A DNA stretch of 64,000 bases, taken from contig VWZW01001748.1 of the NCBI GenBank assembly GCA_013397115.1, positions 1,154,850-1,218,849 on the forward strand, in the 5' to 3' direction. The notes below the pieces were generated by a model. The model was not told the origin of the DNA, did no database searches, and worked only from the letters and a program-made list of their open reading frames with translations. Positions 22,596 through 34,833 of the stretch are shown piece by piece. The DNA is from Edolisoma coerulescens. Taxonomy: Eukaryota; Chordata; Aves; Passeriformes; Campephagidae. The translations under genes and the position numbers were made by a program. Every line of letters begins with the position of its first letter. Position 1 is the first letter of the stretch.

Positions 22596-25500
22596 TGAAA
22601 ATGTTGCTATTTCATTTATGAATATTAGACTTTTGCATTAAAAGGTGATGGATGAATTAATGTATTATCAACATATTTAGAGCGGATAAGTATGCTTTTC
22701 TCTGAATCAATTATGTATGTCAAAGTAAATTTTTAAAATATTATTTGACTAGCTAATATTTTAAACCACTGCACCCATGATATGTAGAACCTTCTGCTCT
22801 TAGGAGCATAAAGAGAGCCCCTAGTTCCTTTGCTTCTGTGGATCTCTCTAAAATATTGGGAACCCAACCACATGGATGATCCCAGCAGAACCAGGTCTGT
22901 TGGAGCTTTGTGAGCACATGAAGTCCCCCATCTGGTGGAAAAGGTGCATGAATGTAGGATTACAGTGTGACTGCATATGTTACATGCCAAATGATGTTAT
23001 GGGCAAAAGAAAAAACACAATAAACATATGAGAGCCAAGACTATTGTTAGTTCAACTGATATTTTAGCAGTGTGATAATCCAAATCAATCCATTAATACA
23101 AAAATAGCCTCACTGGTTGTACAGCTGAAATTGATACACAGGAAAAAACTGGTATCTGCCCCTCCTCTCAGGTGTTGTCTCCACCCTTCATGGACTCCTC
23201 AGGGACCACAGGTGGACCTTCATTCCTCAAAAAAGACAAGGGCACAGGTGTTCCTGAGGAGTCATCAACATCCAAAGGAAGGTCACTGACAGGTGGCATA
23301 TGTCTTCTTGGGGGTGTTCCTGCCTTTCCTCAGTCCAGAGTCCTCTTGGGTTTGGTTTTATTTTTCCTTCTCGCAGTCTACCTTCTTCTCAGTGGTTCCA
23401 GCAAAAGATGAGAAACTTCAGGCTTCCCCGCCTCGCATCAACTTACAGTCTGTCACACGGTGATGAGCAGAGTTCTTGAGAACTTTCTTGTATCTTGCAG
23501 CTGTAGAGCTTAAACTAACCCAGGCTGGGCAACAGTCAGCTGGCCACTGATCAGTTCCTAAAAGAAGTGAAAATCAGCTCAAGTTTTGGCAAGCTCAGAC
23601 AGGTCCTGAGACCCTGCACTGCCAGGTCCATCCAAAGCCTATGGCCTTTTCCTAGCAGTAGCAAAGATGTGTTTATTGGGCTGCACCTAATATTGTTTAT
23701 TGTAGCAAATATTTATTTTTACATAACTGAATTTTCAGTTATAAAACATTAGATTGTGGGTAAATGTTCAAATAAATTGAAAAATGCACACCAACAGTTT
23801 TTTCTTAATCTAAACCACTGGTTTGATGTTTATGTAATAAAGTAAGGTATGCTGAGAAATCTCATTTTTTATATTTTCTCACTGTTAAAATAGTCATGAT
23901 ATTGCTTATTTATGCTCCTAGAAAATGGATAACAGTTATTGCAGACTTCAGCACTGGAAAATCTTTACAGAGATGCAAAAAGTTAATAGTTTTAGATAAA
24001 GCAGAAACTTTCTGAAGATGTAAACAGTGTGGTTGGCATAAATTTGATTTTATACTTGCATGGAATATTTTGTTGGAGGTTTACAAGCTAAGTATATTTT
24101 TAATATGTTTTAGCTTTCTATTAACATAGCTTTGTTTGTGCTTCTTACGCACTTAGAGGCTTGTACAAGTACAGTGAACTTAAGGATTAAACTAAAGTAT
24201 GCTTCATTGTCTTTATATTCACAAAAAAGACACCCATAAGATTTTGAAAAAACCCTAAAATTCTGTGTAGGCAGGATCATTTAATTAAAAATGATGTTTG
24301 CCTTTTAAAAATTTCACAGCTGCCACATTTGTTGGCATTGAATTCAAGCAAAACCAAGGAGAGTGTCAGAAAAGACATTATTAGCTCTAGATAGATAAAC
24401 TTTATTACTCTTTTTAAAAAGGCAAAAATTGTTTCAGTTTCAACAAATTGCAAATCTTAAATGGAATCCTAAAATACATAAGTATTTAGAGGCTCATTTT
24501 CTCAATGAAACAAATTAATAAAACATCAAAACTTCATAGCATATAAACAGATCCAAGATTGTATATTTTGTTTAAAATTCTTATGCCATTGTGTTTAAAT
24601 GTTAAATTTTTTCTATTTTCTTTTAAAAATATACAAGAAAACTTTTCAAGTACATATATGAACTTACACACATGCACAAAATTCTATAGATAAATTAAAC
24701 TGAAATATTGGTAGGGAACGGAAGTGAACCACTTTAAGTATTTTTATTGCTATAAACCATTGAACTGAAGCCTTGAAATAACATAATAAATTTTGATTAC
24801 CGAGACTGTGACCTAATATTTAATAAATTGATTAACAGAAGAAGGAATCTAGACCAGTTTCAGCTGGCTGGCCAGTGAAAAGTGGATCCATATACAACGT
24901 AGCTGCTATGGTACAATGTGATATAACATGATCAGACATAATCTCAGATGGAAAAAAATCAATAAATATTAGGATTCCTTAATTCATTTTAGTTAATATA
25001 TGCTCAAGTATTTCTTTAATTCTTATTCTCTTCTTATTACTAGGACTTGAAGTAAGCTAAATATTAGTTATAAATCCAATTAGAGATGTGAGAACAGCTA
25101 TCCTGGCAAGTGGATTAACAAATCAGACTTCACAGTGTAAAAATCTGGGTTAAAGCAGAATACTTTAATGACTTGGGGGAAAGTAAACTTCATAAGTCAT
25201 AATAAAACATCATATGATATCTATTACATAAACCAAAAGACAGTTGCATCATATCTGAAATGAATGTAGCACCATTATTAATCACTCAATACTTTCCACA
25301 ATCAGGTTACATGATTTATGGAAACCATCAAACAATGTATAAATGAGTAACAAAGTTATAATTCATGTTTATAACTTAGAAATTAGTTAAATGATTTCTA
25401 GAGATACATGATTTATAAACCTAACGTGATTTAGTGTAGGTGTCAGTTCACTATTAAGAAAATCTGAGACACAATTTTCTGTTCTTAAGACCAGCTTTAA

Positions 25501-25665
25501 AGTACTTTTTAAAATAACAACAAGTACATCATATGTAACAGCAGTATTAATACTGCTCCCATCCTGGATTGTGGAAACTGTGTGCAAAACTCTTACCTAC
25601 ATAAACAATTCCTACTTATGTGAGAAAAAGCAAATTTGGTGATGTGGATGAGGGAAAACACCATA
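22596..25665. other. Mostly unique sequence with one GC-richer broken island
   Basis: No intact gene. The GC-richer part at 23160-23680 is annotated separately. From 23700 to 25640 the sequence is strongly AT-rich with no recognisable element. Confidence 0.5.
23160..23680 (-). other. GC-richer, protein-like but interrupted island
   Basis: Compared with its flanks this stretch is GC-richer and, on the minus strand, gives short protein-like frames broken by stops and frame changes. One frame (about 23530-23440) is open for roughly 45 residues and contains ARYKKVLKNSAHH. Another (23299-23171) gives MPPVSDLPLDVDDSSGTPVP and continues to a stop. I do not recognise the family. It may be a processed pseudogene, an old retroelement or a false impression from composition. 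No A-tail or target-site duplication was found. Confidence 0.25.
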
Positions 25666-26232
25666 CTGGGCTATATCAACTGGGATTGAGGGAAGGGATT
25701 ATTCCCCTTTACTCAGTGCTTCCCGTGTCTGGAACTGAACCTGAGTGAGTTCAGTGGAGAGGAACCCTCAACCAAGATGGTTGGGAATTGGAGAACGTGC
25801 GCTGAGGAGGGGCTAAGTGAGCGACTGGCACACACTGGGGAGGAGAGAACTTCTGTGGGCAGGGGTGGGGGTGCTAAGAGACACCTGCTACAGCCCATGA
25901 GGGGATTATCAAGGATACTGAGGTAAACTTTGTATTGGAGTGCTCAGGGGAAAACAAGAGAAAACTGGTCACAAATAAAACCAGAGAAACTTCTGACGAG
26001 ATATAAGGGGGAATAAAACCCAGGACTATAAGAATATCTTGGTATTAACACAGGTTTCTTAAAGGGGTTATGGAATCTTCACCCTTGGAAATTTTCATTA
26101 TTCGAAGCCCTGAGCATCTTGGTGTGAATTCAGAGACGTCTCTGCTTTAAGCATGGGATTGGATTAGAGAAATGCCAAGGGCCCTTAAAAACCTCAGTAT
26201 GTAGCTGAACTATGATTTTATGTTCTTCCCCT
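25666..26232 (+). mobile_element. CR1 LINE 3' fragment, diverged copy
   Basis: Plus-strand CR1 of a different, older-looking subfamily. It aligns by eye with the RT end (CCAAGATGGTTGGG, GAGGAGGGGCTAAGTGAGCG) and then the 3' UTR (TTGGAAATTTTCATTATTCG, GATTGGATTAGAGAAATGCC), ending near 26232 with a decayed TATGATTTTATG octamer. Many substitutions and deletions; no usable frame remains. Confidence 0.85.
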
Positions 26233-27803
26233 GTTTGGAAATGTTTCAGTATTCAGTATTTTTATTTTCCTGCAGCAGAATAGAAATTAAAGTGTTTCTC
26301 TAGAGAGGAAAATAGACCAATAGCTGGGTACCATACTGTCTCCAGGCTCTTTGGTGACCAAAGGTCTTGGGATTTTTTATGCTTGGGTTAAAAGAAGGAT
26401 TAGAATTTAAAAAGGTAGTGATATTTTAGTAAAGGGTTGTAAATATAACAGTTTGATATTTGAAAAGTAAGCCGTGAAAAATGTAAAAATTCTTTAGTCC
26501 AAACTAAAAGAATGAGAGTACAGTAACATAGATATTCTTCACTGCAACACTAGAGGTTAATCAGGTTTAAGTGACTGGAGATTATTAAAAAGAAATCATG
26601 AAGTGGGAGACTGGACTGGAAGAAGCATGGGCCAATAACAAGAATTAATTCTGCAGCTGACAGCTTTGGCTGAAATTGTGTTCAGACAAGTAGAGGCCAA
26701 TGATTTATGATTAGTTTTTGGTTCAGCAGAAATCATCAACGAAAAATAAAGAGTTTTGACCTCAGTGTCTAAGGACATGTTAGACGTCAGAGGGGCTGTA
26801 CTAATTCTGAGTCTCTGAGTCTGCTTTGGGTCCATCAGTTTTGCTTAGTTGAGGGTTGATGCAAACAAGGAACATAAGAGGAGATTAAGGGTGTACTTCT
26901 GGTTTGTAACTAGCAAACATTTCTATGATCAGGATATGGATTTAGAGTTCAGTTTAGAGTACAAGCCAAGAGGAATATATGATATGGATTTATCACCTTT
27001 TGAAGGCTAAATTGAATACTGGCACAAACAGAAATAATCCATAAAAATGTCGTTCTGGAGAGGGCAGAATTGCTCTTTATCAGATTTCTAAGATGTTATT
27101 AAGAACTGAAGCCAAGTAAATTTGACCTTTGTACCAGACAAGTTGACAGAAAATACAACAAACACTGTAACGAATAAATATATGGATAAATATGATGTAT
27201 TGTTGATTCAGATGATGCAGTTATTTTTTAAAAGGTTTTTAACAAAGTTTTTTTTTAAGACTGTGAAAGAAAAAAGACTGTCATGGTATAAAGGGGAAAG
27301 GGAACTATAAAAAGGAGAGATACATGGGAATTTTGTTATTCAAAGTCCGAAAGAAAAACAGCTAAAAGAGGAAAATCTCTGCAGAGACAATGAAGAGTAC
27401 TTAAAGACACTGTTCTGGATGTTCTGAAGGATATGTACCAGCTATCAAACAAAGACTTGAGAAAGTCCAGAAGGAATATGACAAGGGCAAGGGAGGTCAT
27501 TAGAAGCAAGAAAGCTTTCAGAAATTCTTCTTTCTAACCAAATGAGAAAAATGGAAAAATTCATACACTTCAGTTGGAAAAAATAAGATGAACAACAAAA
27601 AATGGTGGGAGATGTGCTCAGGTTTACAGCAGTCAGTCATGCCAACATGCAGCTCTCTACATCTAAGGTGTACAGTTGAACTCTGTCTAGATTGTGCCTG
27701 GATCACTGTCTCCTCATTACAATGCCTTCTGAAGTCACATACTAGAGCTAATAATGGTATATTGGTGTATTGTGGAGTGTGCTGAACTGTTATTTCTCTT
27801 TGT
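26233..27803. other. Unique sequence, no gene recognised
   Basis: No gene recognised. The stretch 27330-27540 is purine-rich and less AT-biased but matches nothing I know. Confidence 0.5.
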
Positions 27804-28430
27804 AGACCGTAGATGATGAAAAGCTCAATGTGACTTGTCAGTAAATGCTCACAGCCCAGAAAGCCAACCTCATCCTGGACTGCATCACAACAGGCACAAC
27901 CTCCAGTTTGAGGGAGGGGATTGCCCCTCTACTCTGCTCTTTTGAGAACCCTCCTGGAGCACTGTGTACAGGTTTTTGGGGCCCCCAACACACGAAAGAC
28001 ATTGACTTGTTGGAGCAAGTCCAGAAAATGCCATGAAGATGATCACAGCACTGGAGCACCTCTCCTGTGAGGTGAGAGAGTTGGGGATGCTCAGCCTGGA
28101 GAAGAGAAGGTTCTAGGGAGACCTTATAGCAGTCTCCCAGTACCTAAAGGCAGCTTACCAGAAGGCTGGAGAAGGATTTTTCGAGATGTGTAGGGATAGG
28201 ACAAGGGGGAATGATATTAAACTGAAGAAGGGTAGGTTTAGACCAGATGTAAGGAAGAAATTCTTTACTGTGAAGGTGGTGAGGCAGTGGAACAGATTTC
28301 CCAGGGAGGTTGTGGGATCCCCATGCTGGAGATGTTCAAGGCCAGACTGGACAGGGCTCTGATTAATGTGGTCTAGTGGGAGGTTGGAATTAGATGACAC
28401 ATTACAACCCAAATCATTCTATGACCCTAC
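27804..28430 (+). mobile_element. CR1 LINE 3' fragment with complete 3' end
   Basis: Plus-strand CR1 starting in the RT at VDDEKLNV-like sequence, then AQKANLILDCI, SLREGIAPLLCSFE and LEQVQKM, and after a frame change LSLEKRRF, RPDVRKKFFTVKVV and FPREVVGS. It ends with ACAACCCAAATCATTCTATG. The 3' terminus is intact. Frameshifts make it non-coding. Confidence 0.93.
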
Positions 28431-31400
28431 GTACCTTGCAAAGGGATTAATTTTATGTTTCTTTTCAATTTTTAAATGTGATTGGATAAATATTTTTAAT
28501 ATATAAAATATTTCAAGGTCATCCACTATTTCTTATTTTTTTATTATTTATTTTTCAATTAGGACCCTGATTAAGAGAGTTCAATTATTAATGCTATCCT
28601 AACAATGGCAGCCTTCAATCCACATGTTTTCCAAGATTTTATCTGGTAACAGGAGATACTTATTTTCAATGCAAACACAATAAAAGCAAGCAAGATTTTC
28701 CAAACCCTGGGATTTGACTAATAACTGCTACAGTGTTCATCAAACAACACTTGTCCATTGTTCTAAAAAGTTGTTTTTAGCGTAAAGAAGTGATTGCTGA
28801 ACTCAACTACTTCCGAATGATTCATAGTAATTAATGTTGTTGAGCAGCTGAAGACGTTTCTCCAGTACTTCAGGAATTATTTTTGCATTTTCATTAGACA
28901 GTGATTGTACGGAAGATAAAACCTTTTATTAGCTTGAAACTATCATCACCGTCCAGATAAGTATCTAATTCCACATAAATAATTCTTTAGCATCCAAATT
29001 CTTTATTAGTTCATTTGGTTTTAGTCTGATTCTGAACACAAAATTCAGGTCCTTCAAAGTTCAATTATTTCTTTCTATGTTATGTAATTCATCTTATTAA
29101 ATAATAAAATAAGAAATAACACCATCACTGTTTTACAGCCAAGCTGTCTAGAAGGAGTGTCTTTGCTTGTGTAAAGATCCTTATGCAGCTATAATCCTCA
29201 CACATTCCAGGGAAATATTTGAAAAAATCTACAATTCATTCTATTTTTGAAAGGCTGGTAAAAGATTCAGTCCATCAAAACATGTGAATGAATATCTCTT
29301 TTCTTTTGTGCAGTCATCTCAAACATTAGTGTTTTAAAGGCCAGTTTTGATAAAAGAAGGAATGAATGGCCCTTTTGGGGCCACATTTTAGTATGACTGC
29401 AATACATAGTGTGTGAACTAGATTATTTGATAGAAATATTTATTTTAAAATTAAAACTTTAACATTTCCTCTTATTATATTGATGATATTCCTGACATTT
29501 TCAAATGTAAATCCTCGAATATTTATTGTTCAAACCAAAAGTTGCATTCTCTTCTGGATTTGGTTTTTCTAAATTGTTTTACTATTATATAACTGGTTTA
29601 TGTTCCTAAAATCTTCCTAAAATATCTCCCAGAGTGAAAATGGGTTTGAGTTTTTTAAAAATTTTTTTATTTTTATTCTAATTCAGTGAATACCTTATTC
29701 AGTTGTTTTAATTGTCATTACTAGTTTACCACTGGATTTATGGATTTATGCTTGGATTTATTTGGAATAGTTTTAGGCATTTTTTCAAAGTGTATGTTAG
29801 AAAATGTCATGAATGACCTTCCTTATGTTACCTTACAAAAGACAGAACTGTTGGATTGCTTTTCTTAAGACGTTGATCCTAGGAGCAAATGGAGAAATTA
29901 CACAGTGCAAGCTTTATAGTTCATTACCTTATCAGCATAATGAAAGAGCGCATTAGGCATTCAACCAGGACTGCAATCCAACAGCCACACCTTGGGCGTC
30001 CCGAGTCAGCTTCTACAGTGCAAGATGGAAGCAGAAGATTATAACCTATATCTTAAAATCAGAACGTGCTGCAGTTAGTGGAGAATGGAGAAAATAAAAA
30101 TGTTCCTACCAGTTTTTTAAAAAGTGCTCAACTTCAAAAGAGAAAATTAAAGAGGGTGCTAGTGAGTCATTAGAAAACAATTAACCATGCCATCAGCATT
30201 TCAGGTTAAACTTGCTAAGAAAAAGTACTTAAAAAATAGGAACTGGTTTCAAGTTTTTAATTTGGCTATACAGTCCATATGGAAAAACACGGGAGAGTAT
30301 GTAAGTAAAAGGAAACAGGCTGGTGCAGAGAAAGGAAACAGCCATAGGTTTTTTTCCCTGTATTTAGAATGTTTGATAGGCTTTTGCTTGGTTTCGTTGC
30401 TTGTTATATCTTAAGATTTCCTTGTGTACAGTAGTACTTTTTTTTATTTGATTGTATAACAGTTTTATCTTTCACTTTCAGATAGTTTATGTGTAACTCT
30501 GTACCTAGGCATAGTTTCAGTGAAGGAAACAATCTTGGATGTCAAAGCATGGGACTAACAAACTGGGAGTACATTCTAAGGTTTTTCCCCACAGCTGGCT
30601 TTGTTTGACTTCAACTGAATAACATCTTAGAAATTTTGGAAGTTAAAATTTTGGACCTGTAAGTAATATCTCACTGATTCCTGGTGGAATCCATGAATAG
30701 CAATTTTATACTTTTATTTAGATACTGATTTTACCTTGCATGTGTTTTACAGTAAGATTGTGGATACCTATATTAATCAATGAAACAAATTCCCATAATA
30801 CTTTGCTATTGAGGTTTAGGACTGGCTAAACATATGACCTCTAGCCTAGCTGATTCTTTGGGGAACTCATTAGCCTGTGTATCTAGAAATGCCTTTTATA
30901 GCAAGTGGGACTGATTTGTACATCCTGTCATTTTCCATGCTCTTCTTTTAAAGTAACACCTGGCAAAGCAGTTACCAGAAAAGACCTGTGTGATTGATAT
31001 TTAAAGTCACTGGTATTTCTGTTTTCAAAGATTAAGCAGGTGGGAATTATGCAAATCTGTGGGAATTAGCGAACTGTAGGTTTCAGAGAGGGTATAAACT
31101 TGAGTAGCTAATTGCACATTATGGACTTACTGTATTTCTGCTGTCATATTGTAGCGGACAAGAGAGCAGAGGAGCCAAGTAACACATTTATCTACTGCTT
31201 AATTAGTGTCTTGATCAATAAATTGGTTGAGCTGAATGTGAATCATTTCTTGAAACATTACTAAACCAATTATACTAAACAGTCAAGATTTAAAAATCTG
31301 TTTGCCGTTTTGTTTTCATATTTAGACATGAAATAAAAAAGTCAGGAAATTATGAAAAACCTGAAGGATACCAGAACAAATTCAATGATGCTGTATCTCA

Positions 31401-33818
31401 CTTTGTTAAAAGTCAGCAAGATCCAGTAAATTCAGTAAGGTTAATGGACTTGAACTTGAGTAAGAAGAAAAGTAGAAAGAAATATTTAAATTTATGATTA
31501 AGGAAGTAATAAAACCATAGAAACCTGCATAAAAAACATGTCCACTTTATTCTAATTTCGTTATAAATTATGTAACAAAGAAATTCTGTCTTACTGAAAT
31601 TAAAGTGAGGGTTGCCCTCTACCGAGGACAAAATTTTATTCCTAAGAAGAATTAACACTTGTGAACATGTTTATCTACTTTTCAAATCGAAAGTAGATTT
31701 GTGAAAATATCTTACTGTTCTTTTGAGAGTTCATTGAGGCTGTTTTCATGGCTAATGAGAAGTCACCCTCTCCTGCTTTGAGTGACACCCAAATCCACAG
31801 ACTTAATTTTTTTTTCAACTACCTAATTCCAATAAATATGGAGGGTAGATTGCTTTAAGTTCTACTTTCTAACGTTCCCAATTATGTACCCTGTCTTTTT
31901 TTGTTGTTTTTCATTAAAATTACTATTTTTGGACATTCTGTTATACAAGCACTAGTGCTATTGCTACTGTTACCACCACTGCCATTATTAAACAGCAAAT
32001 ATAATAAGCTTAAATTTAAGAAAACTCAAAACTGTTAAGAAGAGAAGATATACACCACTGTATATTCTCTCAAAAAATATTTTCTAGCTTTTAATCACAG
32101 GCTTTTTAAATTACCTTAAGACATCAGGCTCCCATTGGGAAACTGAGTGTTAGACATGTTAATTGTGTCTACTAGATTTTTTAAGATAAAAAAAGCCCAG
32201 AGACATCATGAGTGTTTTCACTCTTCACCTTGCTTAGGAGGAGAAGAGGCAGAATTTATGACACACTGATGTTGCTGTGGCCATAATTCATATAAAATGT
32301 ATATTGGTACAAAAAATAATCAGACTCAAAATCAGCACTGAAAACTGTTAATGATGATGCAGAATATTACACATCCAAGAACCACACACATGCCCAGCTG
32401 AGACTTATGTGGCTGATAAATAGGATTGTGCCTGTACCTGGGCCCATGGTACAGGTTGAGGAGCTGAAAAGTGGGGAAAATTACTGTGTGCAGAATATCC
32501 TGTTAGAGGCACTTTGGAGCCTGGGGGCCACAGTCTGCACATGCTATGGGGGATCCTAGGTGATTCACCAGCACCTATGTCAGTCTGCTCTGAAAGCCCA
32601 CCCATTCACATGTAAACCAAAATGCTTTGACACCCTTGATACCAGTCCGGCTTTAAAGGCCAGCTTTAAAGAAAAATTTTCTGGGTTTGAATCCATTTGC
32701 CAATATGTATTATGTTGAAGTTCTGGAGACTAGACAAGGTCTGCACTTCCCACTGAACTAGCAGTTATTTCCCTTTCTCTTCTGCTCTGTCATGAATGGT
32801 TGATTATTTAAAGTAAAAAAACCCCATGGGATAGACAATTGTGCTATCAATATTTGCAATCATTTGAAAGAAGTCATTTAACATTCTTGTGTTTTCAACT
32901 CTATCCAAAAGAAAGAAGTCTGATGTGGCATTAATTCATCTATGGTTGGAAAAGATATTAACAGTACATTTTTTATCCTTAACTATGAAAAAAATTGGCA
33001 AAACTTTATAAATCTCAGGACTAAATTCTTGGGTTTATAGTATGTATAACCACTTTAGGATATAGCTTAATGAAGCTTGCTCACTCAAAAGAAAGCAAAA
33101 CTCTTTACATTAATACAAGAAGGAAGGTGAAAGGTAAACTGATTTGTCTATATATTGTAAAGATTGGAAAAAAAAGATCAAGTCATCACTTTCAAGTTAA
33201 TATTTTACCAAGTGAATGTAGGTTTCTGGATACTAAAGATACAAAAGTACCCATAAATCATATGAAACCTAATTGTCTATGCTCAAAATTAAATATCAGT
33301 CCTATGAGAAATCCAGAAAGTTGTGTAAACCACACTGAAAAGCACTAGTGGCGGGCCTATAAGGTAACATTGTCAAGAACTGCCTGGCACATGTATATGA
33401 CTTTTTATTTGAAGGTGGCAGCAGTGCAAATTTTAGGATATCCCACTCTGAGATAGAAATCTAACCACTAGATGTGTGATGGTCCTAAATGTATTGAAAA
33501 TAGTATTGGAACAAGGTGGGTGAGAAGAATGTGCCATCACTGTGTAAGTAGACTTAAACTCTGGCATCTCCCTGCTTGAACACCATGGAGATCCAAAATT
33601 ACAAAGGTGTAAGTGAAGGTATCTAGCATTATAGTAGGATGTGAAGTACTTGTGCTAATCCACCACTCATTTCAGACTATGTATTTGGAAAAATCCGACC
33701 TGATAAACCACCAAAGCTTAATCTTTTCCTGAAAAAAAAAGAAGAAAAATCATAGAAGCCAGATTTAGTAAATGAATTTTCAACCCTAGAAATATTTGTT
33801 TCAAATCACTCAAAACAT
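28431..33818. other. Long unique AT-rich stretch, no gene recognised
   Basis: No CR1, LTR or gene recognised over more than 5 kb. Frames at 30187-30414, 31413-31658 and 33070-33348 are Lys/Phe/Ile-rich and unsupported. A GC-richer patch at about 32400-32600 contains the near-palindrome at 32431-32455. Confidence 0.55.
32431..32455. other. Near-perfect palindrome (8-bp arms)
   Basis: CCTGTACC (32431-32438) and GGTACAGG (32448-32455) flank TGGGCCCAT, which itself contains the palindrome TGGGCCCA. The whole 25-base unit is a palindrome with one extra base. No neighbouring gene gives it a role. Confidence 0.75.
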
Positions 33819-34085
33819 GTAGAGCCATAGGATCACACGTAAGGTCCAACCTACTTTTGGGTGCTCAGGGCAATATCCAGTTGACTTTTGAATATCTTCA
33901 AGGTGGAACATACACAGACTCTCTGAGAACCTTTTCTATTGTTTGACAACCTACAGAAAGAAAAATATTCTTCTCTATAGGAGAGAATAATTTCAACTTT
34001 CAAATTATGACATTGCTTCTTCTCCTTTCATTATTTATCTCTGAACAGTGTGGTTCCAAAATCTCTTCATCCTCCTTTTGAGTGG
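33819..34085 (-). mobile_element. CR1 LINE 3' end, old copy
   Basis: Minus-strand CR1. On the plus strand it begins CCATAGGATCACACGTAAGG, a decayed octamer region, followed by GGTCCAACC and then CR1 3' UTR and RT-end sequence as far as CAGTGTGGTTCCAAAATCTC. Strongly diverged and interrupted. Confidence 0.75.
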
Positions 34086-34279
34086 ATATATATTAAAAAA
34101 AAGCAGAGAAAAATCGAAAAAAACCACACATGAAAAACCCCACTATATAGGAACTAGATGAACTGGATACTCCCTGTGCCTGTCTCAGCTTGTGATTTCA
34201 TCACTAAATTCTTCATATTGACTGAGGGCCCAGGACTGCAAGCACAGAGAGAGTACAAAGAACCCTTTTATTAAGACCT

Positions 34280-34487
34280 TACAGATGTCTTGAATCTCTT
34301 TCCCTTTTCCTTCCTTTTCCTCACACTTCATCATATGTCTGTGTCACCTGCAGGGGCTTGGCTTTTTTTCTAAATCACTGTTCCAGAAGAAAAATGAGAG
34401 ATAGACTGCGTTTTGTTGGCCTCATGGTAATAATCCTTCAATGAGAGACTCTGAGCAGCTTTTCTGGGCGATACAGATGTCTTGAAT
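34280..34487 (-). mobile_element. Probable retroposed insert between 16-bp direct repeats
   Basis: An exact 16-bp repeat, TACAGATGTCTTGAAT, occurs at 34280-34295 and again at 34472-34487. Between them lie 176 bases which, read on the minus strand, end in a purine-only tract of about 27 bases (34296-34322 on the plus strand, all pyrimidine) directly against the repeat. Body, purine/A-rich tail, then a target-site duplication is the signature of LINE-mediated retroposition. The body (34323-34471) resembles no element I know; it could be a small-RNA or mRNA fragment. A simple local duplication is the alternative. Confidence 0.45.
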
Positions 34488-34500
34488 GCGCTGCCAGATG

Positions 34501-34545
34501 GGAAAAAAAAAGTAAAAAAAAAGAAAAGAAAGAAATAAAAAGAGA
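34501..34545. repeat. A-rich low-complexity sequence
   Basis: A runs broken by single G or T bases (A9-GT-A9-G and similar), ending in AAAG and AAAT units. Possibly the decayed A-tail of an older retroposed sequence, but no body upstream is recognised. Confidence 0.8.
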
Positions 34546-34800
34546 CATATGTTCAGCACGTAATACAAACTAGAATTGGTAGTATGATAATGCACAAATC
34601 TTTCATATTGAAGTCCCTGAAACTTTCATTTATGCATATTGCAGGTCCAACTATAATATCAGTGATTGGTATTATCTCCAGTTATAATATTAGTCTATTT
34701 CATGTAAGGAGACTGCCCACTGATTCTGCTTTAGCTCCTAAATATTTAAGCAAGAAAAATAGAGCAAATTAAGAAATATGCTTAACACCTGCAGGTGTAT

Positions 34801-34832
34801 CTTCTCTTCTCTTCTCTTCTCTTCTCTTCTCT
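34801..34832. repeat. (CTTCT)n microsatellite
   Basis: About 6.4 perfect CTTCT copies, directly followed by an undetermined base (n at 34833). The uncertain call probably reflects allelic length differences or poor read support over the repeat. Confidence 0.95.
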
Positions 34833-34833
34833 N

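Noticed and set aside
31049..31056. Octamer ATGCAAAT (also at 22156-22163)
   Set aside because: About two such 8-mers are expected by chance in an AT-rich window this size, and nothing around them adds support.
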